The notes beneath the pieces are model-generated. The model saw only the letters and a list, made by a program, of their open reading frames with translations, did no database searches and was not told where the DNA came from. From assembly GCA_021654635.1 (NCBI GenBank), contig AP025179.1, forward strand, positions 434,001 through 498,000: a stretch of 64,000 bases of DNA. The letters are read 5' to 3'. A program made the translations under genes and the position numbers. How positions within the stretch are numbered: the stretch's first letter is position 1; every line of letters begins with the position of its first letter. Below, in pieces: positions 17,551 to 27,645 of the stretch. The stretch comes from Mycobacterium kiyosense. Its GTDB lineage: Bacteria; Actinomycetota; Actinomycetes; Mycobacteriales; Mycobacteriaceae.

Positions 17551-19536
17551 CTAGTTCCAGATGCGGACCCGCCGTTGCGGTTCCAGGAACAGCGCGTCAT
17601 CCTCGGACACCCCGAACGCCTCGTAGAACGCGTCGACGTTGCGGATCACCCCGTTGCAGCGAAACTCCGGCGGCGAGTGCGGATCCACCGCCAGCCGCCG
17701 AATCGCTTCGGCCTCACGGGATTTGGTCCGCCACACCTGCGCCCAGCCGAAGAACACCCGCTGCACGCCGGTCAGGCCGTCGATCACCGGTGCGGGCTCG
17801 CCGTTCAGCGACAACTGGTAAGCCAGCAGCGCGATCGACAGCCCACCCAGGTCGCCGATGTTCTCGCCGACGGTGAACGCGCCGTTCACATGATGGCCGC
17901 CGTCGAGCTCGCGCGGCGTATACCCCTCGTACTGCTCGATCAGCGCCTTGGTCCGCGCACCGAACTCCGTGCGGTCGTCGTCGGTCCACCAGTCCACCAG
18001 GTTGCCGTCGCCGTCGTACTTGGCGCCCTGGTCGTCGAAGCCGTGCCCGATCTCATGCCCGATCACCGCACCGATCCCCCCGTAGTTGGCGGCGTCGTCG
18101 GCGTCGGCGTCGAAGAACGGCGGCTGCAGAATCGCTGCGGGGAAAACGATTTCGTTCATGCCCGGGTTGTAGTAGGCGTTGACGGTCTGCGGCGTCATGA
18201 ACCACTCGTCGCGGTCCACCGGCCCACCGAGCTTGGCCAACTCGCGGTCGTGGTTGACGGCGTAACCGCGCTGGAAGTTGCCGTACAGGTCGTCGCGATC
18301 GATGACCAGCGCGGAGTAGTCGCGCCAGGACACCGGGTAGCCCACCTTCGCGGTGAACTTGGCCAGCTTGGTCAGCGCGCGCTCCCGGGTCTGCGGGGTC
18401 ATCCAGTCCAGGTCGCTGATGCTGATCCGGTACGCCTCCTGCAGGTTCTCCACCAGCTTGTCGATGCGCGCCTTGGCGTCCGGCGGGAAATGCTTTGCAA
18501 CGTAGAGCTTTCCGACGGCGTCGCCCATCAGCGTCTCGACCAGCGCGACGGCCCGCTTCCAGCGGTCCCGGATCTGCTCGGTGCCGGTCAGCCGCCGACC
18601 GTAGAAGTCGAAGTCCGCGTCGACCATCTCTTTGGTCAGCCACGGCGACCGCGCCCGAATCAACCGCCAGCGCGCCCAGGCCTTCCAAACCTCGAAGTCC
18701 TCACTGTCCCAAAGCGCGGCGAAGGCGGTGAAGTAATCAGGTTGGCGCACAACCACTTCGGCGACAGCTTCCGGCGTCGTTCCCAGTCCGGCCACCCAGC
18801 CGGCCCAGTCGAAACCAGCGCCTTCGGTCTGCAGATCGGCGAACGTGCGCAGATTGTAGGTGAGCTCGGCGTCACGCCGCTTCACCACATCCCAGTGCGC
18901 CGCGGCCAGTTTGGTTTCCAGGGCCACGATGCGGGCCGCCGTGTCGGCGTGGTCGTCCGGGCTGCCGCCGAACACCAGGGCGAACATTCGCGCGATGTGT
19001 CCCGGATAGGCCGCCAGCACAGCGGCATGCTGCTCGTCGCGGAAGTACGACTCGTCGGGCAGCCCGATCCCGGACTGGCTGACGTGCACCAGGTAGCGGC
19101 TCGAATCCTTGGAGTCGGTGTCGACGTAGAGCCCGACGCCGCCGCCCACCCCGGTGCGCTGCAGCGCACCGATGATCGCCGCCAGTGCGGTGCGGTTGGC
19201 CGCGCCGTCGATGACGGCCAGTTCGTCGTGCAACGGTTGCAGGCCGCGGTGCTCGACGGTGTCCTCGTCCAGGAAGCTGGCGTAGAGGTCGCCGATGCGC
19301 TGCTCGTCGGTGCCGGCTGCCGCGTTGGCCGCGCTGGCCTGAGTGATCAGATCGCGCACCTGCTCCTCGGCCCGGTCGAACAGGGTGCGGAAGGCGCCGT
19401 CGGTGGCGCGGTCGGCCGGGATGTCGTACTCGGCCAGCCAGCGGCCGTTCACATGACCGAAAAGGTCGTCCTGGGGGCGGGCGGATGGGTCGACGTAGCT
19501 CAGGTCGATGCCCGAGCGGATGGCCTCTACTGTCAC
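17551..19536 (-). CDS. zmp1: Zinc metalloprotease Zmp1 (M13/neprilysin family)
   Basis: The protein has 661 residues, with start GTG 19536. M13 peptidase signatures are complete: the N-terminal FGHVNGRWLAEYDIP, NAYYNPGMNEIVFPAAILQPPFF, the zinc motif HEIGH at 494-498, the third ligand Glu558 in GENIGDLGG, and the C-terminal VDPHSPPEFRCNG and RRVRIWN. No signal peptide is visible, although the M. tuberculosis enzyme (Rv0198c, 663 residues) is found outside the cell and interferes with host inflammasome and phagosome responses. It stands alone, divergent from omamA. Confidence 0.96.
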   Translation of the reverse strand: MTVEAIRSGIDLSYVDPSARPQDDLFGHVNGRWLAEYDIPADRATDGAFRTLFDRAEEQVRDLITQASAANAAAGTDEQRIGDLYASFLDEDTVEHRGLQPLHDELAVIDGAANRTALAAIIGALQRTGVGGGVGLYVDTDSKDSSRYLVHVSQSGIGLPDESYFRDEQHAAVLAAYPGHIARMFALVFGGSPDDHADTAARIVALETKLAAAHWDVVKRRDAELTYNLRTFADLQTEGAGFDWAGWVAGLGTTPEAVAEVVVRQPDYFTAFAALWDSEDFEVWKAWARWRLIRARSPWLTKEMVDADFDFYGRRLTGTEQIRDRWKRAVALVETLMGDAVGKLYVAKHFPPDAKARIDKLVENLQEAYRISISDLDWMTPQTRERALTKLAKFTAKVGYPVSWRDYSALVIDRDDLYGNFQRGYAVNHDRELAKLGGPVDRDEWFMTPQTVNAYYNPGMNEIVFPAAILQPPFFDADADDAANYGGIGAVIGHEIGHGFDDQGAKYDGDGNLVDWWTDDDRTEFGARTKALIEQYEGYTPRELDGGHHVNGAFTVGENIGDLGGLSIALLAYQLSLNGEPAPVIDGLTGVQRVFFGWAQVWRTKSREAEAIRRLAVDPHSPPEFRCNGVIRNVDAFYEAFGVSEDDALFLEPQRRVRIWN

Positions 19537-19578
19537 CCCGCCATCCTTCCACCTTGTTTCGGGTGCAACGATCGGGCC

Positions 19579-20280
19579 ATGCCTGACCAGGATAAAACCG
19601 CGGAGCCGTCGGAGGGCGAACCCGATGAAGCCGTCGAACCCGCCGACGTCGAGGAGGTGGCCGCCAAGGACGACACCGACGTCGAAGACGAGGACGGCGC
19701 CGTAGAGGAGGACGTCGACGAGGATGGCGCGATGTTCTCCGGCTACGGCATCGCCTCGACGGTGCTGGGCCTGGTGTCGGTGGCAGCCGTGGTCCTCGCT
19801 GTGCTCATCTGGACCACGCATCGCGACGACTCCGGCGAACGCGCCTACCTGACCCGGGTCATGCAAGCAGCCACCGACTGGTCCACCGTGCTGATCAACA
19901 TGAACACCAGCAACCTCGACGCCAGCCTGCAGCGGCTGCACGAGGGAACGGTCGGCGACCTCAACACCGACTTCGAGGCGGCCATCGGCGACTACCGGAA
20001 GCTGGCGCAGAAACTGCAAGCCAAAAGCGCCGGTCAGGTGGCAGCAGTGGCCATCGACACCGTGCACCGCGACCTGGACACCGTGCCCGGCTCACCCCGG
20101 CCGGTGGTGACGACCAAGCTGCCCGCATTCGCCAGCCGCACCGACTCGGTGCTCGTCGTCGCGACCTCGGTCGCCGAGAACGCCGGCGGCAAACCGCAAG
20201 TGGTGCAGTGGAACCTACGACTGGACGTCTCGCAGATCGACGGCAAGCTGATGATCTCCAAGCTGGAGTCGCTGCGATGA
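19579..20280 (+). CDS. omamA: Orphan Mce-associated membrane protein OmamA (Rv0199)
   Basis: This is a 233-residue protein with start ATG 19579. The first ~50 residues are strongly acidic (Glu/Asp-rich) and cytoplasmic. One membrane helix follows (about residues 58-82), and the rest is an extracytoplasmic domain of the VirB8/NTF2-like Mce-associated type. In M. tuberculosis OmamA stabilises Mce lipid-import complexes. It overlaps the next gene by 4 bp (ATGA), so the pair is translationally coupled. Confidence 0.88.
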   Translation: MPDQDKTAEPSEGEPDEAVEPADVEEVAAKDDTDVEDEDGAVEEDVDEDGAMFSGYGIASTVLGLVSVAAVVLAVLIWTTHRDDSGERAYLTRVMQAATDWSTVLINMNTSNLDASLQRLHEGTVGDLNTDFEAAIGDYRKLAQKLQAKSAGQVAAVAIDTVHRDLDTVPGSPRPVVTTKLPAFASRTDSVLVVATSVAENAGGKPQVVQWNLRLDVSQIDGKLMISKLESLR

Positions 20281-20966
20281 GAAATGCGTGGCGACTCGCG
20301 GTCTTCGACATCCTGGCGCCGCTGGCGGCCATCGCCGCGCTGGGCGGCATCGGAGTGGTGCTCGAATGGCCCAAGTGGTGGGTGGCGGTCGGCACGGCGC
20401 TGGCCCTGCTGATCGTGCAGGGCGTGCTGGTCAACTTCTGGCTGCTGCGCCGCGACTCGGTCAGCGTGGGAACCGACGACGACGCCCCGGGCCTGCGGCT
20501 GGCCGTCGTCTTCCTGGCCACCGCGGCGCTGTGCGCCGCGGTGATCACCGGCTACACCCACTGGACCAGCAAAGACGACGACTTCAAACGGAACTCGGCG
20601 GCGGTGGTGCAGGTAGCCACCACGGTGGCCGAAGCCATCTCGTCGCTCTCGCCCGCCGACCCGAACTCCACCATCGACAAGGCCGCGTCGATGATGGTGC
20701 CGGAGCAGGCGACCAAGTTCAAAGACGGATTCGGCAAGACCACCGCCGAACTGGTGCAACGCAAGGTGACGGCGCAGGCCGCCACGATGGCCGCCGGCGT
20801 CGAGGCGCTGGGGCCGACGGCGGCCAGGGTCGCAGTGGTCATGCGGGTCACCCAGAACGAGCCCGGCAAACCGCCCAGCGCGCAGCCGGTGGCGCTGCTG
20901 GTCGCGTTGACCAAGCACGGCAACGACTGGCTGGTCCAGGACGTGGTGCCGCTCAGCGCCCGCTGA
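20277..20966 (+). CDS. omamB: Mce-associated membrane protein partner (Rv0200-like)
   Basis: The 229-residue protein starts at ATG 20277 inside the omamA stop codon. Three hydrophobic segments are visible (about residues 8-29, 33-55 and 72-95). A soluble domain with an Mce-associated fold pattern follows and ends WLVQDVVPLSAR. It corresponds to Rv0200, partner of OmamA. Tight coupling suggests a fixed ratio of the two proteins in the membrane. The convergent stop of the HTH gene is 3 bp away. Confidence 0.82.
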   Translation: MRNAWRLAVFDILAPLAAIAALGGIGVVLEWPKWWVAVGTALALLIVQGVLVNFWLLRRDSVSVGTDDDAPGLRLAVVFLATAALCAAVITGYTHWTSKDDDFKRNSAAVVQVATTVAEAISSLSPADPNSTIDKAASMMVPEQATKFKDGFGKTTAELVQRKVTAQAATMAAGVEALGPTAARVAVVMRVTQNEPGKPPSAQPVALLVALTKHGNDWLVQDVVPLSAR

Positions 20967-20969
20967 GGG

Positions 20970-21491
20970 CTAGGCGCCGGGCGGACGCTCGTTCTTCACC
21001 CGGACGAACCGGTCGGACAGCCGGCGCATCCGGATCATCAACGACGCCGACGGGCTGACACTGCCGTCCAGATAGGCGGCGAGATCGTCGGCGGACACGC
21101 CGATCCGCGACGCGAACTCCGGCTGGGCCAAGCCACAGCGGTCCATCAGCAGATTCACGTGGCGGGCCACCTCGGCGCGTTCGTTGGCCTCCAGGTGAGC
21201 GCGGGCCCGATCAAGAACCTCCCACAGCGCTTTGGCGATGCCGACCGGGCGGGAACCCCCGAGGATCTCCTCGACCTGACGTGCAGTGCGGCCGTACGGG
21301 TCGCGCTTGAGTGCGGCGGCGATGCGCTTCCAGGTACCGATGTCGCCGCTTTGCAGCGCCGAGCGGATGGCCGCGGTGGACCAGAACTCGACCGGCTGCG
21401 GGTCGGCACCGGGAACCGCGTCGGGTTGCCGTGCACGTCCCCGGCCGTGCGGAGCGGGCGCGGCTTTTCGCTGGTCGGCAGCCAACGTCAC
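20970..21491 (-). CDS. Small HTH-like protein (Rv0201c-like)
   Basis: This 173-residue protein starts at GTG 21491, which overlaps the mmpL11 stop as GTGA. The C-terminal half has a helix-turn-helix of Xre type (AQPEFASRIGVSADDLAAYLDGSVSPS). The N-terminal part is basic and then helical, with WKRIAAALKRDPYGRTARQVEEIL. It is probably a DNA-binding regulator. Co-translation with MmpL11 suggests control linked to envelope lipid transport, but no target is known. It matches Rv0201c in position and size. Confidence 0.8.
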   Translation of the reverse strand: MTLAADQRKAAPAPHGRGRARQPDAVPGADPQPVEFWSTAAIRSALQSGDIGTWKRIAAALKRDPYGRTARQVEEILGGSRPVGIAKALWEVLDRARAHLEANERAEVARHVNLLMDRCGLAQPEFASRIGVSADDLAAYLDGSVSPSASLMIRMRRLSDRFVRVKNERPPGA

Positions 21492-24421
21492 CTCGCCTCC
21501 TCCAACATCGCCACAGCCACTGACAGGCAGCGCTGTCTCACTTCCTCCCAGTCTGCCTGCCCATCCGGCTCCGGCTCCACCTCGTCGAGGTCTGACGGGT
21601 CCGGATCCGCCAGCCGGCGGACCAGCTCAGTGGCGATCCCGTGCCGCTGCGAACCGGCAGGCTGACAACAGTAATAGTTATCCATCCCGGCCAGCACCGC
21701 CGCAACGGCCTCGGGTTCCATCACCTTCACCATGTCTGCGAAATCGGCGTAGTCGCGCCTGCTGTTACGGCTCATGATCAGGTAGCCCTTGAGACGCAGC
21801 GCTTCGGCGCCGGTCGGGATCTGCAGGCGGTCGCCGGTGGGTAGCTGAACGTTGGTCGTCTCCACCGGACTGCGCCGCCGGTAGCTCGGACCGCCCCTCG
21901 CGCCTTTGCGGTCCAACGCGTCGATGGCCACCGACAACCGGCCGCGCCACAACGTCACCGGGTGCACCGGCCGATCGGTCCACGCCATCGCCTTGGCGAT
22001 CCCGCTGCGGTAGGCCAGACCGACCCTGCCGACCGGACCCGAGGCCACCGCCAAGGTCTCGGTCTGCACTTCCGCCGATTCCTGATCGGCGCCGGTGCGT
22101 TCACAGCCGCTGAAGGCGAACGGGTCGGCAACGCAAATAGTCTCGGGCGCAAGGTGTTTGAACCTTGCCGCCGACTTGATCACCATGCGCAGATCGGCGC
22201 TGGGCGCGATCGCCGCGGTGATGTCCTCGGGGATGACGACGACACCGCCGAGGTCGACGTCGGGCAGTGGCCGGTCGAAGTCGACCGACGGCAGGATCCG
22301 GCCCAGCCAGCCCGGCAGCCACCAGTTCCACTTGGCGAACATCGCCATCAGCGCCGGCACCAGGACCAATCGCACCACGGTGGCGTCGACGGCGATCGCC
22401 ACGGCACACGCCACGCCGATCTCGGCGACCAGCGGCATGCCCGCGAACGCGAACCCGCAGAACACCGCGATCATGATGAGCGCGGCGCTGGTGATGGTAC
22501 GTGCGCTGGTGCTGACACCGTAGGCGACGGCATCCCGGGTATGACCGGTCTGCAGGAACCGCTCCCGGATCCGGGTCAGCAGGAAGATCTCGTAGTCCAT
22601 GGACAACCCGAACGTCATCGCCAGCACCAGCGGCGGCACCGTGCTGTCGATCGAGGGCAGATGCGGAAAACCCAGCGCCTGAGCCCAGCCCCACTGGAAG
22701 ATCATCACCAGGGAGCCGTAGGCGGCCGCCACCGACAGCAGCGTCATCAGCACGCCCTTGAGCGCCAGCAGCACCGAGTGCACCGAGATCAGCAGCATCA
22801 GGAAAGCGATCAGCGCGACGAAGCCCAGCACCAGCGGCTGCGTCTCGGAGACGCGGCTGTCGAAGTCCTTGATCAGGGCCGTCGAGCCGCCCACCGAGAC
22901 CTCGACGTCGGCGTTGACGCCGGGCAACTCGTGGCGCATCCAGTCGACGGTGTGCCGGGCCCGCATGTCCTCGGGGTCGACCGACAACACCGCCGACAGC
23001 AGCGCGCTGTTCTTGTCCTCGGCGAAGACCGGCGGTGGCACCGAGGCGACGTCGGGGGCCTGCGTCATCTTCTGCCGGACCGCGTTGACCACCGCGGTGT
23101 GCTCCGGCGCCGTCGCGTCCCCGTCGGGGAATGCGACCAGGACCTGGATCGGCCCCAGCGCGCCCGGCCCCAGCGCTTGGGCGGCCGCCGCCACGCCGGC
23201 CCGGATCTCGTGGGAGGAATCGAACTGGCGCAACAGGCTGTTGCCCAGCACCATCTGCGTCGCCGGCGCCGCCATCACCAGCAGCACGGCCGCGGCCGCC
23301 AACGCCGAGATCCACGGTCGGCGCATCACCCAGCCGACCCAGCGGGTCCAGAACCGGGACACCGTGCTCTCCGGCCGTCGCGACCAGTGCAGCAGCACCG
23401 ACCGCTTGGCCGCGGCCCGGGCGAAGGTGGCCAGCAGCGCCGGCGTCAGGGTGGCCGACGTCAACATCGCGATCGCGACCGCCAGGATCGCGCCGGTGGC
23501 CATCGACCTCAGCGCCGGGGTGTTGATCACGTAAATGCCGGTGAGCGAGGCGATGACGGTCATCCCGGACAACACCACCGCCAGCCCGGAGGTGGCCATC
23601 GCCGCGTCCACCGCCTCCGGCGCCCGCCGGCCGGTACGCAGTTCCTCCCGGAACCGCATCAGGATGAACAGCGAATAGTCGACGGCCAGCGCGATGCCGA
23701 ACATGGACACCGTCGACGTCACGAACACCGACATGGTCATGGACATGGACAGCAGATAGACCAGTCCCATGGTGACCACGACCGTGCAGATGCCCAGCGC
23801 CAACGGTATCGCCGCGGCCGCCAGCGAGCCGAAGACCGCCAGCAACACGATCAGGATGATCGGCAGGTTCCATTCCTCGGCTTTGGCGATGTCGTGCTTG
23901 GTGTTGGCCGCCGCGGCAGCGGACAGGGCGCCCTGGCCGATGACGTAGAGCCGGACCCGACCGTTGGCGGTCTGGCCCGACCGGTCGTCCTGCACGCCGA
24001 TCCGCTGCCGCAGCTTCTTGGCGACGTCGCTGGTGCCGGGGTTGCGGGCGTCGAGATGCAAGGTGACGACGTAGGGCCGGTCGGGTTGCGGCGGACGCTG
24101 GGTGGGGTTGGGCACCTCGGTGACGCCCGGCAACTCGCCGGCGATGCGCTTCAGCTCGGCGACCGCGTCGTCGATGTCCTGGTAGGTGGCGTCGGCGCGG
24201 GGCGCGGCCACCAGCGCCAACGGGGAGGCGCCCTGGTCGGGGAATTGCGCGGCCAGCTGGTCGTGCACGGCCAGCGACTGGGATCCGGCAACCTCGAACC
24301 CGCCGCCGGTCAGATTGCCCGACTGCGTCATCGCCAGGTACACCGCCGGAACCAACGCGAGCAGCCAGCCTGTGAAAACAAACCAGCGAAACCTGCGCAG
24401 GTTGCGGCTCAGCCGCATCAT
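21488..24421 (-). CDS. mmpL11: RND transporter MmpL11
   Basis: The protein has 977 residues; ATG 24421 and 24418 are both possible. Two RND halves are visible, each with a large periplasmic loop. Helix 4 and helix 10 carry the proton-relay Asp-Tyr pairs in ALAVDYSLF and GLSMDYEIF. A ~250-residue C-terminal cytoplasmic tail ends near MLEEAR. In M. tuberculosis MmpL11 exports mycolic-acid wax esters and long-chain triacylglycerols and takes part in heme uptake. Its divergent neighbour is the Rv0203-type hemophore, keeping the heme-acquisition unit together. Confidence 0.95.
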   Translation of the reverse strand: MMRLSRNLRRFRWFVFTGWLLALVPAVYLAMTQSGNLTGGGFEVAGSQSLAVHDQLAAQFPDQGASPLALVAAPRADATYQDIDDAVAELKRIAGELPGVTEVPNPTQRPPQPDRPYVVTLHLDARNPGTSDVAKKLRQRIGVQDDRSGQTANGRVRLYVIGQGALSAAAAANTKHDIAKAEEWNLPIILIVLLAVFGSLAAAAIPLALGICTVVVTMGLVYLLSMSMTMSVFVTSTVSMFGIALAVDYSLFILMRFREELRTGRRAPEAVDAAMATSGLAVVLSGMTVIASLTGIYVINTPALRSMATGAILAVAIAMLTSATLTPALLATFARAAAKRSVLLHWSRRPESTVSRFWTRWVGWVMRRPWISALAAAAVLLVMAAPATQMVLGNSLLRQFDSSHEIRAGVAAAAQALGPGALGPIQVLVAFPDGDATAPEHTAVVNAVRQKMTQAPDVASVPPPVFAEDKNSALLSAVLSVDPEDMRARHTVDWMRHELPGVNADVEVSVGGSTALIKDFDSRVSETQPLVLGFVALIAFLMLLISVHSVLLALKGVLMTLLSVAAAYGSLVMIFQWGWAQALGFPHLPSIDSTVPPLVLAMTFGLSMDYEIFLLTRIRERFLQTGHTRDAVAYGVSTSARTITSAALIMIAVFCGFAFAGMPLVAEIGVACAVAIAVDATVVRLVLVPALMAMFAKWNWWLPGWLGRILPSVDFDRPLPDVDLGGVVVIPEDITAAIAPSADLRMVIKSAARFKHLAPETICVADPFAFSGCERTGADQESAEVQTETLAVASGPVGRVGLAYRSGIAKAMAWTDRPVHPVTLWRGRLSVAIDALDRKGARGGPSYRRRSPVETTNVQLPTGDRLQIPTGAEALRLKGYLIMSRNSRRDYADFADMVKVMEPEAVAAVLAGMDNYYCCQPAGSQRHGIATELVRRLADPDPSDLDEVEPEPDGQADWEEVRQRCLSVAVAMLEEAR

Positions 24422-24668
24422 GAACTGCTGGATTTCTCGACTCCCCGTATTTCTTGCGCAGCGCCTGCCCGCGAGCCTACTCCTGGCGTCTAAGCCTGCT
24501 TATCGGTTCCTGAGCTGCGAGGACAGCCGATCGACGGGATCGTTGTGAAGTCGTGATCGCGGCTGTGACCTGGGCTGGAACGTGGGCTTCGAAATGGCGA
24601 GGCGGTGGACCGGATGGCAGGATGTCGATTGGCCGCGCGGGCGTCAGCGGGCTTGGGCCGGCGGCATC

Positions 24669-24690
24669 GTGCGAATCCTGTGCGAATCCT
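24669..24690. repeat. Two tandem 11-bp copies before hemophore gene
   Basis: GTGCGAATCCT occurs twice without interruption, directly before the GGAGGAG ribosome-binding site of the hemophore gene. It lies in the 283-bp divergent region between mmpL11 and that gene; I see no other clear signal there. It could be a chance duplication or an operator. Confidence 0.45.
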
Positions 24691-24704
24691 GGAGGAGTTA
24701 TCCG

Positions 24705-25169
24705 ATGAAGCCAATCAGTGCGATCGTCGCCGCGGCGGCCGTGACGGGCGGTTTACTCGGTGCGCCCGCGGCGTCGGCCGCGCCCGATCCCTGCGCGGCC
24801 AGCGAAGTGGCCCGCACCGTGGGCACGGTCGCCAAGCAGACCGGCGACTACCTGGACTCGCACCCGGACACCAACCAGGCGTTGACGGCGGCCATGCGGG
24901 AGCCCTCCGGGCCTCAGTCGGCCGCGACGCTGAAGGCTTACTTCGAGGCCAACCCGAAGGTTGCGCTGGACCTGCAGGGGCTGGCCAACCCGCTGAACAA
25001 ACTGGGCACCCAGTGCAAGCTGCCGATCACGCTGCCGCAGGCGCTCAGCCTGATCCAGGCGGCCCAAGGCGGTGGGCTGCCGGGCGGTGGGACTCCGGCG
25101 GCGGGGACGCCGGCCAGCCCGCTCGGCGGGGGCGGGCCGCTGCCCGGCCCCAAACCCAACAACGGCTAG
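24705..25169 (+). CDS. Secreted heme-binding protein (Rv0203-like hemophore)
   Basis: This 154-residue protein starts at ATG 24705 with GGAGGAG seven bases upstream. A Sec signal peptide is clear, with cleavage predicted after ASAA (about residue 26). The mature domain is the mycobacterial hemophore type: two cysteines (30 and about 108), and Tyr49 and His53 in GDYLDSHPDTNQAL, corresponding to heme ligands Tyr59 and His63 of Rv0203. The third ligand (His89 in M. tuberculosis) is not obvious: counting from the two others puts Tyr79 there. A Gly/Pro-rich tail of about 35 residues extends the C-terminus. It should pass heme to MmpL11/MmpL3. Confidence 0.88.
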   Translation: MKPISAIVAAAAVTGGLLGAPAASAAPDPCAASEVARTVGTVAKQTGDYLDSHPDTNQALTAAMREPSGPQSAATLKAYFEANPKVALDLQGLANPLNKLGTQCKLPITLPQALSLIQAAQGGGLPGGGTPAAGTPASPLGGGGPLPGPKPNNG

Positions 25170-26341
25170 ACAGCGCCCTCCGGGGGCGGTAGCGGCCCCT
25201 GCAACGCCGTCTCCGCCGGATCGTCGAACCTGTCGAAAGTCGGCACCCGGATGCCCGGATCGGTTGGCGGATCGTCTGATTCGATCTTCTCGGTACGGAA
25301 CATGAAGAAGAACACCACCCAGCCGACCGCAGCGATGAACAACCAGCTGATCAGCCGATAGACCAGCATGGCCGAGATGGCGTTGGGCAACGCCATGCCC
25401 GACGACACCAGGCCGGGCACCAGCACCGCCTCCACCACCAGCAGCCCGCCCGGCATCAGCGGGATCGTCCCGACCGCGCGAGCGGCCGCGTACGCGACCG
25501 TCAAACCCGCCACCGACGCGTGGTCACCGGCGGCGTACGCGGCAAAGCCCAGGCAGGCGACGTCGGCGACCCAGTTGAACAACGACCAGCTGAACGCCAC
25601 CCCCAGATCGCGACGGCTCAGGCTCACCGACTCGAGCTGCATCAGGATCTCGCGCCACTTCGCCGCACCGGCGTCGGCGGGCTTGCCGCGGACCGAGTTG
25701 ACCCACGACAGGACCTTGACGCCGATGCCCTCGATCAGCTCCGGCCGCGACGCCACCGCCTGCGCCAACAGCAGCAGCACCACGAACCCGCCCAGGGTGA
25801 ACAGCAACGTGAACGGGTTGTTCCTGGCGCCCAGGAAGAATGCGCCGCCCAGCCCGAGCACCGCCAGCCCCACCGCCTGCAGCGCCCCCGACATCACCAG
25901 CTGCCACGACGCCACCACCGTCGAGGCGCCCCAGATGCGCTGCTGGCGCAACAGGAACGTCGCCGAGATGACCGGGCCGCCGGGCAACGTGGTACTCAGT
26001 GAATTCGCGGCGTAAAACGCCGCCTCCGAACGCATCTGCTTGACGTGCACGCCGGCCGAGGTCAGTAGCGTGCGCTGGATCTGGGCGAAACTGTGCATCG
26101 ACGCCGCGGCGGCGATCATCGCGGCGACCAGCCACCACCACTTGGCCTCGAACAGGCTAGTCCACGCCTTGGCCAATTGGTCGCGGACCAGCGCGATCTC
26201 GACGACGAGCACGATGGCCACCACCGCGAGCACCACCCAGCGCAGCCACCAGTACCTGCCGCGCGGGGCCGCCGCGCTGCTGCGTGCGACCGTGCTCGGC
26301 CACCAAGCCACGAGCTTGCGGGCCACGGCGTCCGGTGACAT
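25166..26341 (-). CDS. LPG-synthase-type membrane protein (Rv0204c-like)
   Basis: The gene encodes 391 residues from ATG 26341. About eight membrane helices are visible, with the family-typical stretches NSLSTTLPGGPVIS and IPLMPGGLLVVEAVLV. These fit the lysylphosphatidylglycerol-synthetase transmembrane/flippase family (UPF0104). No aminoacyl-transfer domain is attached, so it is a membrane-only member, perhaps a lipid flippase. It sits between the hemophore and mmpL3, as Rv0204c does, which hints at a role in envelope lipids. Its stop overlaps the hemophore stop. Confidence 0.83.
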   Translation of the reverse strand: MSPDAVARKLVAWWPSTVARSSAAAPRGRYWWLRWVVLAVVAIVLVVEIALVRDQLAKAWTSLFEAKWWWLVAAMIAAAASMHSFAQIQRTLLTSAGVHVKQMRSEAAFYAANSLSTTLPGGPVISATFLLRQQRIWGASTVVASWQLVMSGALQAVGLAVLGLGGAFFLGARNNPFTLLFTLGGFVVLLLLAQAVASRPELIEGIGVKVLSWVNSVRGKPADAGAAKWREILMQLESVSLSRRDLGVAFSWSLFNWVADVACLGFAAYAAGDHASVAGLTVAYAAARAVGTIPLMPGGLLVVEAVLVPGLVSSGMALPNAISAMLVYRLISWLFIAAVGWVVFFFMFRTEKIESDDPPTDPGIRVPTFDRFDDPAETALQGPLPPPEGAV

Positions 26342-26471
26342 CGAACTAGGGTAACCGCGCGTGCCGCGGTCCCATCGACGCACGTCGCCGACGTGTCGGG
26401 GTCGTTCCAGGGTCGTAACCGGATCGTGCCGGGCGGGTTTGCCGGTGCAGCCGGCCGGATAGTCTTGCCGC

Positions 26472-27611
26472 ATGTCTGTCGACGACGACGCGGTGAGCCC
26501 ACTGGTACGCAAGACCGCGGCCTGGTCGTGGCGGCTGCTGGTCATTGTGGCGGCCGGGGTGGCGCTGCTGTGGGTGGTGGAAAAACTCGAGGTCATCGTC
26601 GTTCCGGTGCTGCTCGCGTTGATGTTCAGCGCGTTGCTGATGCCGCTGGTGGACTGGCTGGACAAGCGGGGGGTGCCGCGCGGCGTGGCGGTGACGCTGG
26701 TGTTGCTGGCCGGCTTCGCGATTCTGGGCGGCATTCTGACGTTCGTCGTCAGCCAGTTCATCGTCGGGCTGCCCGACCTGGTCACCCAGGTCGAGCACAG
26801 CATCGACTCCACCCGCCGATGGTTGATCGAGGGCCCAGCGCACCTGCGTCGCGAACAGATCGACAACGCGGGCAACTCCGCGATCGAGGCGCTGCGCAAC
26901 AACCAGGCCAAGCTGACCAGCGGTGCGCTGTCCACCGCGGCCACCATCACCGAGCTGGCGACCGGGGCGGTGCTGGTGCTGTTCACCCTGATCTTCTTCC
27001 TCTACGGAGGGCGCAACATCTGGGAGTACGTCTCCAAGATCGTGCCCGCGCACGTTCGCGACCGGGTCCACGAGGCCGGCAAGGCCGGATATGGCGCCCT
27101 GACCGGATACATCCGCGCCACGTTCCTGGTTGCGCTGACCGACGCCGCCGGGGTGGGTGCGGGGTTGGCGATCATGGGTGTGCCGCTGGCGCTGCCGCTG
27201 GCCTCGCTGGTGTTCCTCGGTGCATTCGTGCCACTGATCGGTGCGCTGATCTCCGGGCTGCTGGCGGTCGTGGTCGCTTTGCTGGCCAAGGGCATGGTGT
27301 ATGCGCTGCTGACCCTGGGCTTGCTGATCGTGGTCAACCAGCTCGAAGCGCATGTGCTGCAGCCGCTGGTGATGGGGCGTGCGGTGTCGATCCATCCGCT
27401 GGCTGTGGTGCTGGCCATCTCTACCGGCGGTGTGTTGGCCGGGATCGTCGGGGCTTTGCTGGCTGTGCCGACTGTGGCGTTTTTGAACAACGCTATGCAG
27501 GTGCTGCTGGCCAAGGATCCCGAGGCCGAGGCGGAGGAGCAGGCGGAGGGGGAGACCGGCGCGATCGTTGCGGCCCAGCCCGACAAACCCCACGCGGTGG
27601 CCGAGGACTGA
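26472..27611 (+). CDS. AI-2E family permease (Rv0205-like)
   Basis: This 379-residue protein starts at ATG 26472. It has the usual AI-2E exporter layout: two or three N-terminal helices, a soluble amphipathic segment (about residues 95-150), and a C-terminal helix cluster ending [21 protein letters not shown]. The conserved [18 protein letters not shown] is present. Members export peptides, signals or ions (some are Na+/H+ antiporters), so AI-2 itself should not be assumed. The last ~35 residues are acidic. It is convergent with mmpL3. Confidence 0.85.
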   Translation: MSVDDDAVSPLVRKTAAWSWRLLVIVAAGVALLWVVEKLEVIVVPVLLALMFSALLMPLVDWLDKRGVPRGVAVTLVLLAGFAILGGILTFVVSQFIVGLPDLVTQVEHSIDSTRRWLIEGPAHLRREQIDNAGNSAIEALRNNQAKLTSGALSTAATITELATGAVLVLFTLIFFLYGGRNIWEYVSKIVPAHVRDRVHEAGKAGYGALTGYIRATFLVALTDAAGVGAGLAIMGVPLALPLASLVFLGAFVPLIGALISGLLAVVVALLAKGMVYALLTLGLLIVVNQLEAHVLQPLVMGRAVSIHPLAVVLAISTGGVLAGIVGALLAVPTVAFLNNAMQVLLAKDPEAEAEEQAEGETGAIVAAQPDKPHAVAED

Positions 27612-27645
27612 CCTCGCTGCGCCCCGTGCGTGCGCGAGCAGGGGG

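Noticed and set aside
17530..20280. 916-codon plus-strand frame through zmp1
   Set aside because: Its first two thirds are antisense to zmp1, which has a complete M13 signature. Only the part after 19579 is the real omamA gene.
21962..24493. 843-codon plus-strand frame opposite mmpL11
   Set aside because: Gln/His/Arg-rich shadow of a membrane protein gene; no homology expected.
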